Of a stretch of DNA of 32,947 bases, positions 7,731-15,617 are shown in pieces. The stretch comes from JBCDJG01 sp038748065 (GTDB taxonomy: Bacteria > Pseudomonadota > Gammaproteobacteria > Pseudomonadales > Halieaceae): positions 1 through 32,947 of the forward strand of contig JBCDJG010000056.1 in NCBI GenBank assembly GCA_038748065.1, in the 5' to 3' direction. The translations under genes were made by a program, and so were the position numbers. Each line of letters starts with the position of its first letter. The first letter of the stretch is position 1. The notes beneath the pieces were generated by a model. That model worked only from the letters and a program-made list of their open reading frames with translations, was not told where the DNA came from and made no database searches.

Positions 7731-8585
7731 TCACTCAAGAAAAGTCTCTGAATAGATAGCCTGATAATCATGTGCACTCTTGGCACCTTGATAACCAGCC
7801 ATTCGCTCTTCAAAGAGACGCGTATCAAACGCCCGGGTGCTGTGTTGATAGGAATCAGCACCATTCATTGACTTCGCGTATTTCACCTGACCTGGCGTGT
7901 CTCTCTGCTCGTACAAGCTTGGAAGAAAGTTTTCAAAGGTGCCAACTTCAATGACGTTGTGCGTATGCCATGCTTCGAAAAATTCGGGGGAGAAATGGCT
8001 CTTGATCCGCTTATTAATCAACCGCGATACAGGATCGTTACCACCGACACCGATTACGATTTCGTAGTGATATTGAACCCCGATGAGCTCGCCCTTTTGG
8101 TACACATCCCGATAGTGAATTCGCAATGACATGACCTTGCCGAACAGGGGCAAATCTTTCCCCATCGCCCAACCGTCGCTCTCACAATAAAAAATGCGAA
8201 GCTTATTGTTCACAGGGTACTTCCAGCCGTAGCGGAGATACTGCATAGCCTCCTTGATCGCGATGAAAGCGCCCGCTTTAGCGGTGTTTCCGACTCCGAG
8301 GTCGCCGGACAGTGAGGCGCTGAGATGATCAGAGGGGTGCCAGAGTAAATAGGCGGGTACCTTCTTCCCTTCATAGCCCGCAATATCAACCAGTTCTACC
8401 AGCAGATTGGGGAAGTTCAGGAACCACCAATGTATCATTTCTGAGGACAGGCCCCTCAGTAGCGAGTGGTTCAAGACTACGCAGAATTGGCCATTCTCCC
8501 GCTCATGAATACCAAATTCAGTTGAACTGACTGGTTTAAGTTCCCACCCAAACTCTCTCTCGGCGGGCATTTTAAAATTTGTCAT
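7731..8585 (-). CDS. PhlG-like (DAPG hydrolase family) metal-dependent hydrolase
   Basis: This 284-aa protein resembles the 2,4-diacetylphloroglucinol hydrolase (PhlG) family, which cleaves a C-C bond between an acyl group and a phenolic ring with a metal ion. It shows the family-like segment GLSSEMIHWWF (residues 45-55), LLWHPSDH (80-87) and a C-terminal HNVIE (209-213, an HxxxE pair), plus an acidic residue in CESDGW. These could form the His/Glu metal site. Natural substrates outside phloroglucinol producers are mostly unknown, so the reaction is inference. The ATG at 8585 is preferred over 8663 because it leaves a 17-bp gap after the upstream PPOX-fold gene instead of a long overlap. It is probably the last gene of the minus-strand group DUF1508, PPOX, PhlG-like. 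Confidence 0.7.
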   Translation of the reverse strand: MTNFKMPAEREFGWELKPVSSTEFGIHERENGQFCVVLNHSLLRGLSSEMIHWWFLNFPNLLVELVDIAGYEGKKVPAYLLWHPSDHLSASLSGDLGVGNTAKAGAFIAIKEAMQYLRYGWKYPVNNKLRIFYCESDGWAMGKDLPLFGKVMSLRIHYRDVYQKGELIGVQYHYEIVIGVGGNDPVSRLINKRIKSHFSPEFFEAWHTHNVIEVGTFENFLPSLYEQRDTPGQVKYAKSMNGADSYQHSTRAFDTRLFEERMAGYQGAKSAHDYQAIYSETFLE

Positions 8586-8602
8586 TGGGTACCGCTTGCG
8601 TA

Positions 8603-9028
8603 TCAGCTCCTCGACCCGTCCATACTCAGCCAGCGTTCCGGCCTGAGAATGTAACGCTTCCATTCGCTCGGGGGCAGATTTTCGATGTAATCACGCCCCT
8701 CGGCCTCGCCCAGGTAGCGTATTGCCATGGGTATCTCGTGCAAATCGCGATCATCTTCCGCGATTTCAATGATGGGCCCTTCCACGCTGACATAGGCGAA
8801 GGGCGGCTCTTCGATTTGCACGCATAGACTGATGCGCGTGCCAATTTCAAGCAGCTTGCCCTTGCGGGAGTGCGGCTGGGTTTCGAACCACAAATCAGCA
8901 CCCGCCTCATACCAATACCAGACGGGCACTGCCAACGGACCTCGCCCCTCCTGAGGAATAGCCACCACCCCAACCCTGGGCGCGGCAAGAAAAGCCTCGC
9001 GTTCGGCTTTATCCATTGCCGTTGTCAT
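8603..9028 (-). CDS. Pyridoxamine 5'-phosphate oxidase-fold (PPOX) flavin/F420-binding protein
   Basis: This 141-aa protein has the compact split-barrel pattern of the PPOX superfamily: an N-terminal helix (AEREAFLAAPRVGVVAI), then GPLAVPVWYWYEAGADLWFETQ, a lysine-containing SRKGKLLEIGTRISLCVQ strand and PPFAYVSVEGP. These proteins bind FMN, F420 or haem and usually act as reductases or oxidases of small molecules; which one applies here cannot be decided. It starts at ATG 9028; TTG 9040 is possible but has a purine-rich site too close to it. It is 15 bp downstream of the DUF1508 gene and 17 bp upstream of the PhlG-like gene, so co-transcription is likely. Confidence 0.8.
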   Translation of the reverse strand: MTTAMDKAEREAFLAAPRVGVVAIPQEGRGPLAVPVWYWYEAGADLWFETQPHSRKGKLLEIGTRISLCVQIEEPPFAYVSVEGPIIEIAEDDRDLHEIPMAIRYLGEAEGRDYIENLPPSEWKRYILRPERWLSMDGSRS

Positions 9029-9043
9029 AGCGCGGGGCAAGCC

Positions 9044-9376
9044 TCAGGTATTATCGGCAATCGCGCCAGCTGGCCCGTTTGTCTTCACCGAGGCCACGCC
9101 GTTCTCCATACCGGCTACGCTGGCATACATCGCAGACTTGCCGATGACCTGGCTATTGCCTGACTTCAACACGAAATACGGCTGGCCTTTCTTGGATGTC
9201 TTGCGCTCGTAGCGCTTGTCGTTGGCCGCATTCTTCTGCACTGCTGCGATGCCTTTCTTGGCAGCTGGCTTGGAGTCGTACATTTCGCTAGTAAGAATGA
9301 CCTGGCCATTGCCGGCCTTGAGGTTGAACATGAACTTGCCTTTAGGGGTTTTCTTTAAATCGAATTTGCCGGCCAT
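9044..9376 (-). CDS. YegP-type UPF0339/DUF1508 tandem-domain protein
   Basis: This 110-aa protein is built of two DUF1508 repeats. Residues about 1-50 contain FDLKKTPKGKFMFNLKAGNGQVILTSE, and about 55-105 contain YERKTSKKGQPYFVLKSGNSQVIGKS; each is followed by a helix that starts with alanine- or methionine-rich residues. This is the architecture of E. coli YegP, a small basic protein of unknown function. AGGAGG is positioned 7 bases before the ATG, a strong ribosome site. It heads the tight group DUF1508, PPOX, PhlG-like; no functional link between them is known. Confidence 0.9.
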   Translation of the reverse strand: MAGKFDLKKTPKGKFMFNLKAGNGQVILTSEMYDSKPAAKKGIAAVQKNAANDKRYERKTSKKGQPYFVLKSGNSQVIGKSAMYASVAGMENGVASVKTNGPAGAIADNT

Positions 9377-9420
9377 AGGAATGCCTCCTGTTCGCTAGGA
9401 GGCTTCAGTATAGACACTGA

Positions 9421-10407
9421 TTACTGTTCGAGGCGGTGGCTACTGAAAAATGACAGGGCTTCTTCTGCTCCCGATAGATCGCCGGCATTGCCGCCGAGCA
9501 GCGCTGCCAGCCAGTCAGGCATCCAACTTGTGAGGGTCGGCATGGTATGGCCAGAGCCTTCCATGGTGTAGAGCCGCACCTCATAACCCGGTGCCTCACC
9601 CCAGCGCTGTTCAACAATGCGAGTCGTCGTATCCCCATCGCGTTCGGGATGTACGAGTTCCCGAGCCGCTTTATCAAGGCCCGCCAGCTCTCGCCAATAG
9701 GCGGCGGTTTCGGCCGACGACAGCACCACCCCTCGGGAATCGTTGCCCATAACGGACACGGCTCCGCCCAGGTATGGGTTCACGGGGTCCTGCGTGCCAT
9801 TAAAGATGGCCAGCGAAACGGGCTGGTTCAGTCGGCCACAGCCAAAGGTTTCCGGTGCCGGCAGGCTAGCGGCCATCGGGGCGTAGGCCGCAAACACGCC
9901 AGGCGCTTCCAGTGCCATGCGGTAGGCCATATGGCCGCCGTTGGATACGCCGGTTATGTAAACGCGCGTGGCGTCAATCGCATAGTCATTTGCAAGCGAC
10001 TGAACAACCAGAGAGAGAAACCCGACGTCATCGATGTTCGAAACATTCGCCGTGTAATCAGCCGTGCTGCGGCAACCGTTCCAGTGATTCTCGAAGCCGT
10101 CAGGATAGACCACCAGCCATCCCTCGCGATCCGCAATCATGTCAAACTCGCGAGCGCTCATGTCCCGCATGCCCAGGCCAGAGCCCATGGAGCCGTGCAA
10201 GACGAAGACGACCGGCGCATTGTCTGGCAGGCTAACGGGCCGGTACACGTTGTAGCTGCGCTGCAGGCCAGCATGGCTGAGCGCAAAGGTCCGCAGCTCG
10301 CCCGCCGGCTCAGGTAAGCCGGCCTTAAAGCTGAAAAAAGTGAAGGTGCCGTAGCCGATAGCCAGTGTGATCACCAGCGCCGTGCCTAGCAGTACCCGCT
10401 TGATCAT
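9421..10407 (-). CDS. PHB-depolymerase-family alpha/beta hydrolase (esterase)
   Basis: This 328-aa protein starts with a signal/anchor segment (residues about 4-24), so it acts outside the cytoplasm or on the membrane. The alpha/beta hydrolase domain contains the oxyanion motif VLHGSMG (69-75), the nucleophile elbow GVSNG with Ser155, Asp207 in GTQDPVNPY and His287 in GSGHTMP. The segment GWLVVYPDGFENHWNGCR is characteristic of the LpqC/PHB depolymerase-feruloyl esterase group. Likely substrates are polyesters or phenolic esters; sequence alone does not decide. The start at 10407 has only a weak ribosome site. It lies 44 bp upstream of the DUF1508 gene and 74 bp downstream of the 58-aa peptide gene. 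Confidence 0.88.
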   Translation of the reverse strand: MIKRVLLGTALVITLAIGYGTFTFFSFKAGLPEPAGELRTFALSHAGLQRSYNVYRPVSLPDNAPVVFVLHGSMGSGLGMRDMSAREFDMIADREGWLVVYPDGFENHWNGCRSTADYTANVSNIDDVGFLSLVVQSLANDYAIDATRVYITGVSNGGHMAYRMALEAPGVFAAYAPMAASLPAPETFGCGRLNQPVSLAIFNGTQDPVNPYLGGAVSVMGNDSRGVVLSSAETAAYWRELAGLDKAARELVHPERDGDTTTRIVEQRWGEAPGYEVRLYTMEGSGHTMPTLTSWMPDWLAALLGGNAGDLSGAEEALSFFSSHRLEQ

Positions 10408-10481
10408 CTACTATCTAGCTCGACCGTTGAAACGGCCAAGCTTAGCAGATTCGCCCTTCTACGGGCGGCGGCCGCGAAAAC

Positions 10482-10658
10482 TCAGGCGATGGTCGCGCTC
10501 ACGAACCAGATGCCGGAAATCACCACACCCAGGCTGCCGAGTGCCAAGGTTGTCGCCGCCAGGATCTGGCCCAGGGGATCTTCCAGGAAGGCAACCATGC
10601 GCTGCTTGCGAGTCATGGGAACAGCCGTGGCTGCACTGTGGGATATCCGGTCTGACAT
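10482..10658 (-). CDS. 58-aa single-span membrane peptide, unknown function
   Basis: A minus-strand frame from ATG 10658 to TGA 10482-10484 encodes 58 residues. The first half is hydrophilic (MTRKQRMVAFLEDPLGQ, positions 15-31). Residues about 32-57 are almost entirely hydrophobic and read as one transmembrane helix (ILAATTLALGSLGVVISGIW, then FVSATIA). GGAGAGAG precedes the ATG at suitable spacing. The positive-charge cluster before the helix predicts N-in, C-out topology. I recognise no family. Other frames through this segment give low-complexity proteins without these features, so this one is preferred. Confidence 0.6.
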   Translation of the reverse strand: MSDRISHSAATAVPMTRKQRMVAFLEDPLGQILAATTLALGSLGVVISGIWFVSATIA

Positions 10659-10718
10659 TGTGTTCGCTCTCTCCAGTGTTGAAATCGAGCGGCACTATAC
10701 GTCACGGGAGAGAGTGAA

Positions 10719-10742
10719 CAATGCGCTTTTCGCTGCGCATTG
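10719..10742. terminator. Candidate hairpin after MDR reductase 2
   Basis: CAATGCGC and GCGCATTG form a perfect 8-bp stem with an 8-base loop (TTTTCGCT). It sits between the end of the four-gene minus-strand operon (stop at 10786) and the next gene (start at 10658). No long T-run follows, so an intrinsic terminator is plausible but not certain. Confidence 0.45.
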
Positions 10743-10785
10743 CTTCGGCAAAAACTGAGTGAGAACTCGCGCGGAGGAAGTTGGC

Positions 10786-11787
10786 CTAATCGGCCACGCG
10801 CACCAGCTGTTTGCCGATGTTGCCGCCGGTGAAAAGATCCATCAAGGCCTGGGGCAGCTGCTCGAAACCATCGAGCACTGTCTCGTGGTGTTTCAGCTCA
10901 CCGCTGCGCAGATGATCGACAAGATAGCTGCTGGCCTCAGGGAAGCGCTTGGCATAGTCGATCACGATAAAGCCTTCCATGCGCGCGCGCCGGTAAATCA
11001 AATTGAAGTAGTTTTTCGGGCCCGCAAGGGGACCGGTTTCGTTATAGCGAGAGATGCCGCCACACAGCACAACGCGGGCCCGGTCCGCGATATTCTCAAG
11101 TCCAAGATCCAGAATATCGCCACCCACATTATCGAAGAACACGTTAACACCGTCCGGTGCCAGCGCCTTCAGCTGTTCAGCCAACTCGCCAGCTTTGTAG
11201 TCTATCGCCCCCGCGAAACCCAGGTCATCCACCAACCAATCACATTTCACGCGCCCACCCGCAATACCGACCACGCGAGCACCAGAGAGATGAGCGAGCT
11301 GCCCCGCGACGGAGCCCGTCGCGCCCGCTGCGCCGGAGACGAGCACGGTTTCGCCCGCTTCAGGCTTGCCAATATCCATCATGCCAAAGTAAGCGGTCAG
11401 CCCGGTGATGCCCAGCACGTTCATAGCGGCCTCGGGTGTAATGCCCTCCGGCAGAATCGTAAGGTCAACGCCACGCGATGCCGCATATTCCTGCCAACCG
11501 AAGCCGCCCATCACCAGCGTGCCCTCGGGAAACGCCGTGTTGTCAGACTCAATAACCCGGCCGAGCCCGCGGCCGCGCATAACATCGCCAATCTGCATGG
11601 GTGCGACGTAGTCCACGCGCGCCTCCATCCAGCCCTTCATCGCCGGCTCCAGTGCTACTAACAGCACCTGTACGAGCACTTCGCCTTCATTGATCTCAGG
11701 CAGTGCGCCCTCAAACAGTTTGAAGTCGCTGTGCTTGATTGGGCCCTCGGGCCGCGCCTGCAGCAGAAACTGGCGGTTCACGCTCAT
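10786..11787 (-). CDS. MDR-family NAD(P)H-dependent enone/alkenal reductase 2
   Basis: This 333-aa zinc-free medium-chain reductase is of the 2-alkenal/prostaglandin reductase (CurA/PTGR-like) type. The family start NRQFLLQARPEG and the LEPAMKGWM segment (47-54) are present. So is the nucleotide-binding loop SGAAGATGSVAG (151-162), and then FFDNVGGDILD. Such enzymes reduce the C=C bond of alpha,beta-unsaturated ketones or aldehydes. ATG 11787 is chosen, only 3 bp after the Rieske stop, so it is translationally linked as the last gene of the operon DUF35-thiolase-Rieske-MDR. A paralogue (MDR reductase 1) lies at 15614-16624; the two share the start, the substrate-side LxPAxxGWM motif and the GITGL/GATGLTAYFG segment but differ elsewhere, suggesting two successive enone intermediates. 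Confidence 0.9.
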   Translation of the reverse strand: MSVNRQFLLQARPEGPIKHSDFKLFEGALPEINEGEVLVQVLLVALEPAMKGWMEARVDYVAPMQIGDVMRGRGLGRVIESDNTAFPEGTLVMGGFGWQEYAASRGVDLTILPEGITPEAAMNVLGITGLTAYFGMMDIGKPEAGETVLVSGAAGATGSVAGQLAHLSGARVVGIAGGRVKCDWLVDDLGFAGAIDYKAGELAEQLKALAPDGVNVFFDNVGGDILDLGLENIADRARVVLCGGISRYNETGPLAGPKNYFNLIYRRARMEGFIVIDYAKRFPEASSYLVDHLRSGELKHHETVLDGFEQLPQALMDLFTGGNIGKQLVRVAD

Positions 11788-11790
11788 CAA

Positions 11791-13173
11791 TCAGGCGCTC
11801 AGGTACTTGTCCAGAGTCTGGTGGAAGTGTCGAATGCGCACCTCCTGATAATTACTCAGGGTCAAGGTGCCCTTTTTCGAGGCCTTCATGCCCTTCTGTA
11901 CCTGAGGCAGATTAGCACCGTCTTGCTCAAATACCCGCGCGAGCCCAGGCCCAAGCACGTCGGCTGCGTTGGCAAACGGTTCATCAGCAGCCAGGCGCAC
12001 AGTCGCGGCATCCTCGGGGGGCTCTTCGCCCTCCGGATAACGGGTCAGCAGGTAGATATCCATAATGCAGCTTTCATGGTCATCGCCGTTGGGGCGATGC
12101 CGATAAGTGATCACCGTGTTGTGACCCGCCCAGGGCGCGAAGTTCGGGAAAATGAAGTACAGGGTGGAGTCCATAAGCTCAGACATGGTGCTGACACCTG
12201 CCATGTCTTCCCCGGTCGCTGCGGATACGCCGGGCAGCGACATCTGCGCCAACAGTTCGCGCGCGGTCTTGCCGTCCTCCACTGTCGGCCGATCCTCTAC
12301 GCCCGCCAGTTCCATCATGTGGTCCATGGAATCCTGCTCCGTAAAGCGCTCCGCGTCGGAAGGGTTAGCAACCCCATAGGGCGTGATGGTGCGGCTGACG
12401 TGATCGCCCCAGATGTCGTACTGGGAGTTGTCGATGGCCTGGAAGGAGAGTAGCTGCGGGTGCGTAGCGATGGCGTGGTAGGACTCAATGAACGCCTCCA
12501 GCACGGTCTTCCAGTTGGCGCTGATCACTTTCTCCACGTGGGAGGCCACGTAGCGCAGTTCGTGCTTCCACTCCTTAAAGTGCTCGGGAATGATATCCAG
12601 ATACTCTTCAAAGTCCTGCGGATCGTCCGCCATATTGATGAACACCCAGCCGCCCCAGGTTGCCACGTGTACTTCGGGTAGCTTAAATTCCTCCTCGGTC
12701 ACGTGGGGAAAATCCCACGCGCAGGGAGCCCCTTGAAACTCGCCCTCAAGGCTCCAACTCCATCCGTGGTAGGGGCAGCGGAGGTTATCTGCCCGACCAG
12801 CGCCACGCTTCAGCGCACGCCCTCGGTGCAGGCACGAGTTGTAGTAGCCCTTGAGCTCACCGTTCTCCGCGCGCGTCAGCAGGATGGAATCGTTCACAAT
12901 GTCGTACACGAAGTAGTCGCCAGGCTTACGCAGCTGGCTCTCCCGGCAGGCCATCTGCCAGGTCTTGCGCCACATTTTTTCCACTTCAAGCTCAAAGAAC
13001 TCCCGCGACGTCCAGCGCTCAACCGGCAGATCTTCTGAGCCGAGGTAGGTATCGGTCGTCTCACGCAGCGGTGCCGGTACGGGTACCGACTCTTTATCCA
13101 GCAACTCCTGGAAGCTGTAGGCGGGATCGCGAGCGGCGATTTGTTCGGGGGTCAGTTTCACTTTTTCGTTCAT
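11791..13173 (-). CDS. Rieske non-haem iron oxygenase, large (alpha) subunit
   Basis: This 460-aa cytoplasmic protein is the oxygenase component of a ring- or chain-hydroxylating system. The Rieske [2Fe-2S] ligands are Cys114-x-His116 and Cys133-x2-His136 (CLHRGRALKRG ... CPYHGW). The catalytic domain has NWKTVLEAFIESYH followed by THP, giving His232 and His237 as mononuclear iron ligands; the usual ENF motif reads EAF. It uses electrons from a reductase/ferredoxin, neither of which is encoded in this window. AGGAGG precedes the ATG by 7 bases. It sits 15 bp after the thiolase gene and 3 bp before MDR reductase 2. Product type (mono- or dioxygenation) and substrate are not determinable here. 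Confidence 0.92.
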   Translation of the reverse strand: MNEKVKLTPEQIAARDPAYSFQELLDKESVPVPAPLRETTDTYLGSEDLPVERWTSREFFELEVEKMWRKTWQMACRESQLRKPGDYFVYDIVNDSILLTRAENGELKGYYNSCLHRGRALKRGAGRADNLRCPYHGWSWSLEGEFQGAPCAWDFPHVTEEEFKLPEVHVATWGGWVFINMADDPQDFEEYLDIIPEHFKEWKHELRYVASHVEKVISANWKTVLEAFIESYHAIATHPQLLSFQAIDNSQYDIWGDHVSRTITPYGVANPSDAERFTEQDSMDHMMELAGVEDRPTVEDGKTARELLAQMSLPGVSAATGEDMAGVSTMSELMDSTLYFIFPNFAPWAGHNTVITYRHRPNGDDHESCIMDIYLLTRYPEGEEPPEDAATVRLAADEPFANAADVLGPGLARVFEQDGANLPQVQKGMKASKKGTLTLSNYQEVRIRHFHQTLDKYLSA

Positions 13174-13188
13174 CGTCCTTCCTCCTGC

Positions 13189-14334
13189 TCAGCGCGACAG
13201 GATCGTTACGGCGCTGATACCGGGCGCGCCATAGACATGAGTGTAACCAAGCTGCGGATCGTTCGGCACCTGCCGCGCGCCGGCTTCGCCGCGCAGTTGC
13301 GTCACGTTCTCTACAATCTGCCTCAAGCCGGAGGCGCCAATCGGCTCGCCATTGGCGAGGCAGCCTCCGTCGGTGTTCACCGGCAAGCGGCCATCGATGC
13401 GCGTCTCGCCGTTCGCCAGCAGGTGCTCTTGCTCGCCGTGCTCGCAGAAGCCGTTCTCCGCCATGTGCATGACTTCAGCGCCGGATTCTGTGTCCTGTAG
13501 CTGCGCTACATCGATATCGGCCGGGCCAACACCTGCCATCTCGAAAGCAGCCTGCGATGCATCGACGGTGGGTCCACCAATGTGGTTAAGCGCCTGAGAC
13601 GGTGCGAAGACTTCAAACGAACCATACTGTCGCGTCCGCAGTACGGCGCCTTTCAGGTAGACCGCCCTCGCACCCAGCTCCCTGGCCTTGGCGGCGCTGC
13701 ACACAATCAAAGCGGCACCGCCCTCTGAAGGCGAGCAGAACATGAACTTGGTCAGCGGATCGTTGACCATCATGGAATTGGCGATCTCATCAAGATCAAT
13801 TAGCGTCTGTCGCCAGGCCTTGGGGTTTAGCGATCCGTTGATGAAGGCTTTCTCTGCCACCCGCGCCAGCGTAGTCGACGTAATGCCATAATCATGCATG
13901 TACTTTTGAATCTTCATCGCGAAAAACTGGGTGGTGAGCATCATGCCGGTTTCGCCGTACCAGCGGCCCAGCCCCATATCTTCGGGGTCGGCGTTAAATG
14001 CGCCGCGCTCATGCTTGTCGAAGCCCGCAACGAGGCCGATATCGTATTCACCTGATTTAATTGCGTAATAGGCGGACATCAGGGAACTGCCCCCGGTGGC
14101 ACAGCCATTAGCAACATTGGTAAAGGGTAAGCCCGTGAGGCCCAGTTCGTTAACCAGTGCATCTGCACTGCCAGACGAGGCACTGCCACCGTAGGCGAAC
14201 TGCACGTCACTCCACTTCAGGCCCGCATCCGCCAGCGCCTCGCGCGCGGCGTAGGCGCCTTGCTGCAAACCGCTGCGGGCGGGCGTGCGACCGAAGGGGT
14301 GAAGGCCAACACCGATAATGGCGACCTCGCTCAT
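13189..14334 (-). CDS. SCP2-type thiolase-fold protein, probable DUF35-dependent lyase or thiolase
   Basis: This 381-aa thiolase-superfamily protein belongs to the SCP-x/lipid-transfer-protein branch. The nucleophile loop is kept (NGCATGG, Cys78). At the place of the histidine motif (HDCF in SCP2 thiolases) it reads QDTE (280-283), and the GHP histidine is Glu330 (ANGEPIGASG). The C-terminal GG loop reads VYGAPG. Loss of both catalytic histidines argues against ordinary thiolysis. Steroid side-chain retro-aldolases of the Ltp2 type are thiolase homologues that pair with a DUF35 protein, and this gene overlaps a DUF35 gene by 4 bp (ATGA). ATG 14334 is chosen on that coupling. It is probably the C-C-bond-cleaving step of the cluster; classical thiolase activity is the alternative. 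Confidence 0.82.
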   Translation of the reverse strand: MSEVAIIGVGLHPFGRTPARSGLQQGAYAAREALADAGLKWSDVQFAYGGSASSGSADALVNELGLTGLPFTNVANGCATGGSSLMSAYYAIKSGEYDIGLVAGFDKHERGAFNADPEDMGLGRWYGETGMMLTTQFFAMKIQKYMHDYGITSTTLARVAEKAFINGSLNPKAWRQTLIDLDEIANSMMVNDPLTKFMFCSPSEGGAALIVCSAAKARELGARAVYLKGAVLRTRQYGSFEVFAPSQALNHIGGPTVDASQAAFEMAGVGPADIDVAQLQDTESGAEVMHMAENGFCEHGEQEHLLANGETRIDGRLPVNTDGGCLANGEPIGASGLRQIVENVTQLRGEAGARQVPNDPQLGYTHVYGAPGISAVTILSR

Positions 14335-14768
14335 GCGGCATCCTCCACCGGGCGGAAGGCAAAGGTCACGAGATCGTTGCCCTCCTCGTCCTGGGTCCAT
14401 ACGTCGAATATCACTTCCATTGCCATACCGATGCGGAGCTTGTCCGGGTCGTTCTCGGTGAGTCGGCCCTCTACGCGCACGGCGCCAGGCAGCTCGATGT
14501 AGCCGACACCGTAGGGCTTGAAGGTTTCCAGTGTCTCGCCGCTGTTGTAAGGGCTCTTCGGCAGGAAGCGTTGCACGGTCCATGTCCACAGCGTGCCGTG
14601 GGTGGGCAGTTCCTGCGGACCCACGCGCACGCTGCCGCAGGCCGGACAGCTGTCGCGCGCCGGAAATTCTGTGCAGCCGCAGTCGGCACACACCGAGCCA
14701 ATCAGGCGGGGAGATTCAGAGGGCCAGGTAAACAGGCCGTCGGCAATAGGCCGTGGAGTGCCAGACAC
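14331..14768 (-). CDS. DUF35 OB-fold/zinc-ribbon protein, partner of the thiolase homologue
   Basis: This 145-aa protein has an N-terminal rubredoxin-like zinc ribbon (Cys27, Cys30, Cys41, Cys44 in CADCG and CPACG) followed by an OB-fold (LWTWTVQRFLP, YGVGYIELPGAVRVEGRL). DUF35 proteins bind acyl-CoA and form obligate complexes with thiolase-fold acyltransferases or aldolases. The start is GTG 14768, with GAGG about 9 bases upstream. Its stop overlaps the thiolase start by ATGA, indicating translational coupling and a protein complex. It is the first gene of the operon and is preceded by the best copy of the shared palindrome (14831-14862). Confidence 0.9.
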   Translation of the reverse strand: MSGTPRPIADGLFTWPSESPRLIGSVCADCGCTEFPARDSCPACGSVRVGPQELPTHGTLWTWTVQRFLPKSPYNSGETLETFKPYGVGYIELPGAVRVEGRLTENDPDKLRIGMAMEVIFDVWTQDEEGNDLVTFAFRPVEDAA

Positions 14769-14830
14769 CGTACATCACCTCAGTATGGATTCATCGATTT
14801 TTTAGACCCCCAATCTTAGCAGGGGAGCAT

Positions 14831-14862
14831 CCTAAAAAACAGTCAAGTCTGTTTCTTTTAGG
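14831..14862. promoter_or_regulatory. Shared palindromic operator, DUF35-thiolase-Rieske-MDR operon
   Basis: The core AAACAG-TCAAGT-CTGTTT (14837-14854) is a perfect 6-bp inverted repeat with a 6-bp spacer, and it is extended by CCTAAAA and TTTTAGG on the outside. It lies 69 bp upstream of the DUF35 start codon. The core recurs at 16667 and 25372 and in degenerate form at 19451 and 21454. A TetR-family operator is the natural reading. The long outer arms could also form a terminator hairpin for the upstream SDR gene. Confidence 0.75.
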
Positions 14863-14882
14863 ACAAAACCCAGCTCAACACC

Positions 14883-15617
14883 CTAGCTGACAGCCATGGC
14901 CCCGCCATCAATCGCCAAGCCATGGCCGGTGATGAAATCCGCGTCACGCGATGCCAGGAATAAAGCGCCACTGGCGATGTCCTCGGGCTGCCCCCAGCGA
15001 CGCAGGGGGCTCTTATTCTCCCAGAACTCGCGGAACTCGCTATCCACCTCGCGGAGCTCCCGGGTTATGCCTGTCACAATGGCTCCCGGCAGGATGTAGT
15101 TGGCCGTCACACCATCGGCACCCCATTCAGCGGCCAGGCTCTTGGTGAGGCCAGCCACCGCATGCTTGGATGCCGTATACGCGCCCATACCTGCATTCGC
15201 AAATCGCGCCGAAACGGATGCGATATTGACAACCCGCCCGGCTCCCGAGTCGCGCAGCAGGGGGTAAGCCGCGCGGCACAAGCGGAACATGGCAGACAGG
15301 TTGACCTCGAGGGTCTGGTTCCAGGTGGCATCATCCGTCTCCGCCAGAGGCGCAACCGGACAGATGCCTGCGTTGTTCACCAGCACGTCTAGCCCACCCA
15401 GGGCATCCTGACAGTGGCCGGCAAGAATGCCTGGCGCGTCCGCCGTGCTGACATCCAACTGCAACACGTCGAATCCCGGATCACTCTCCGGCGGCTTCAG
15501 GTCGGCACCCAGCACTCTCGCGCCGGCCTCGTGAAAGGCGGCAGCCGTGGCGCGGCCGATCCCATCGGCAACGCCGGTCACCAGTACGCGACGCCCGGCA
15601 TGGCCTACGCGGCTCAA
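14883..15617 (-). CDS. Short-chain dehydrogenase/reductase (NAD type), classical
   Basis: This 244-aa classical SDR has a TGVADGIG nucleotide loop (14-21), Asp39 at the end of the second strand (favours NAD), NNAG (81-84), catalytic Ser134 (NIAS) and Tyr147-x3-Lys151 (YTASK). It probably oxidises a hydroxyacyl-CoA or secondary alcohol intermediate. The start is TTG 15617, overlapping the stop of MDR reductase 1 by 4 bp (TTGA), so expression is coupled. A plain ATG is not available in frame without losing the Rossmann start. It ends just upstream of the palindrome that starts the next operon. Confidence 0.9.
   Translation of the reverse strand: MSRVGHAGRRVLVTGVADGIGRATAAAFHEAGARVLGADLKPPESDPGFDVLQLDVSTADAPGILAGHCQDALGGLDVLVNNAGICPVAPLAETDDATWNQTLEVNLSAMFRLCRAAYPLLRDSGAGRVVNIASVSARFANAGMGAYTASKHAVAGLTKSLAAEWGADGVTANYILPGAIVTGITRELREVDSEFREFWENKSPLRRWGQPEDIASGALFLASRDADFITGHGLAIDGGAMAVS

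Noticed and set aside
9547..10317. 256-codon plus-strand frame opposite the esterase
   Set aside because: The minus-strand esterase has a full catalytic triad. The opposite frame is a composition-driven shadow rich in His, Arg and Ala.
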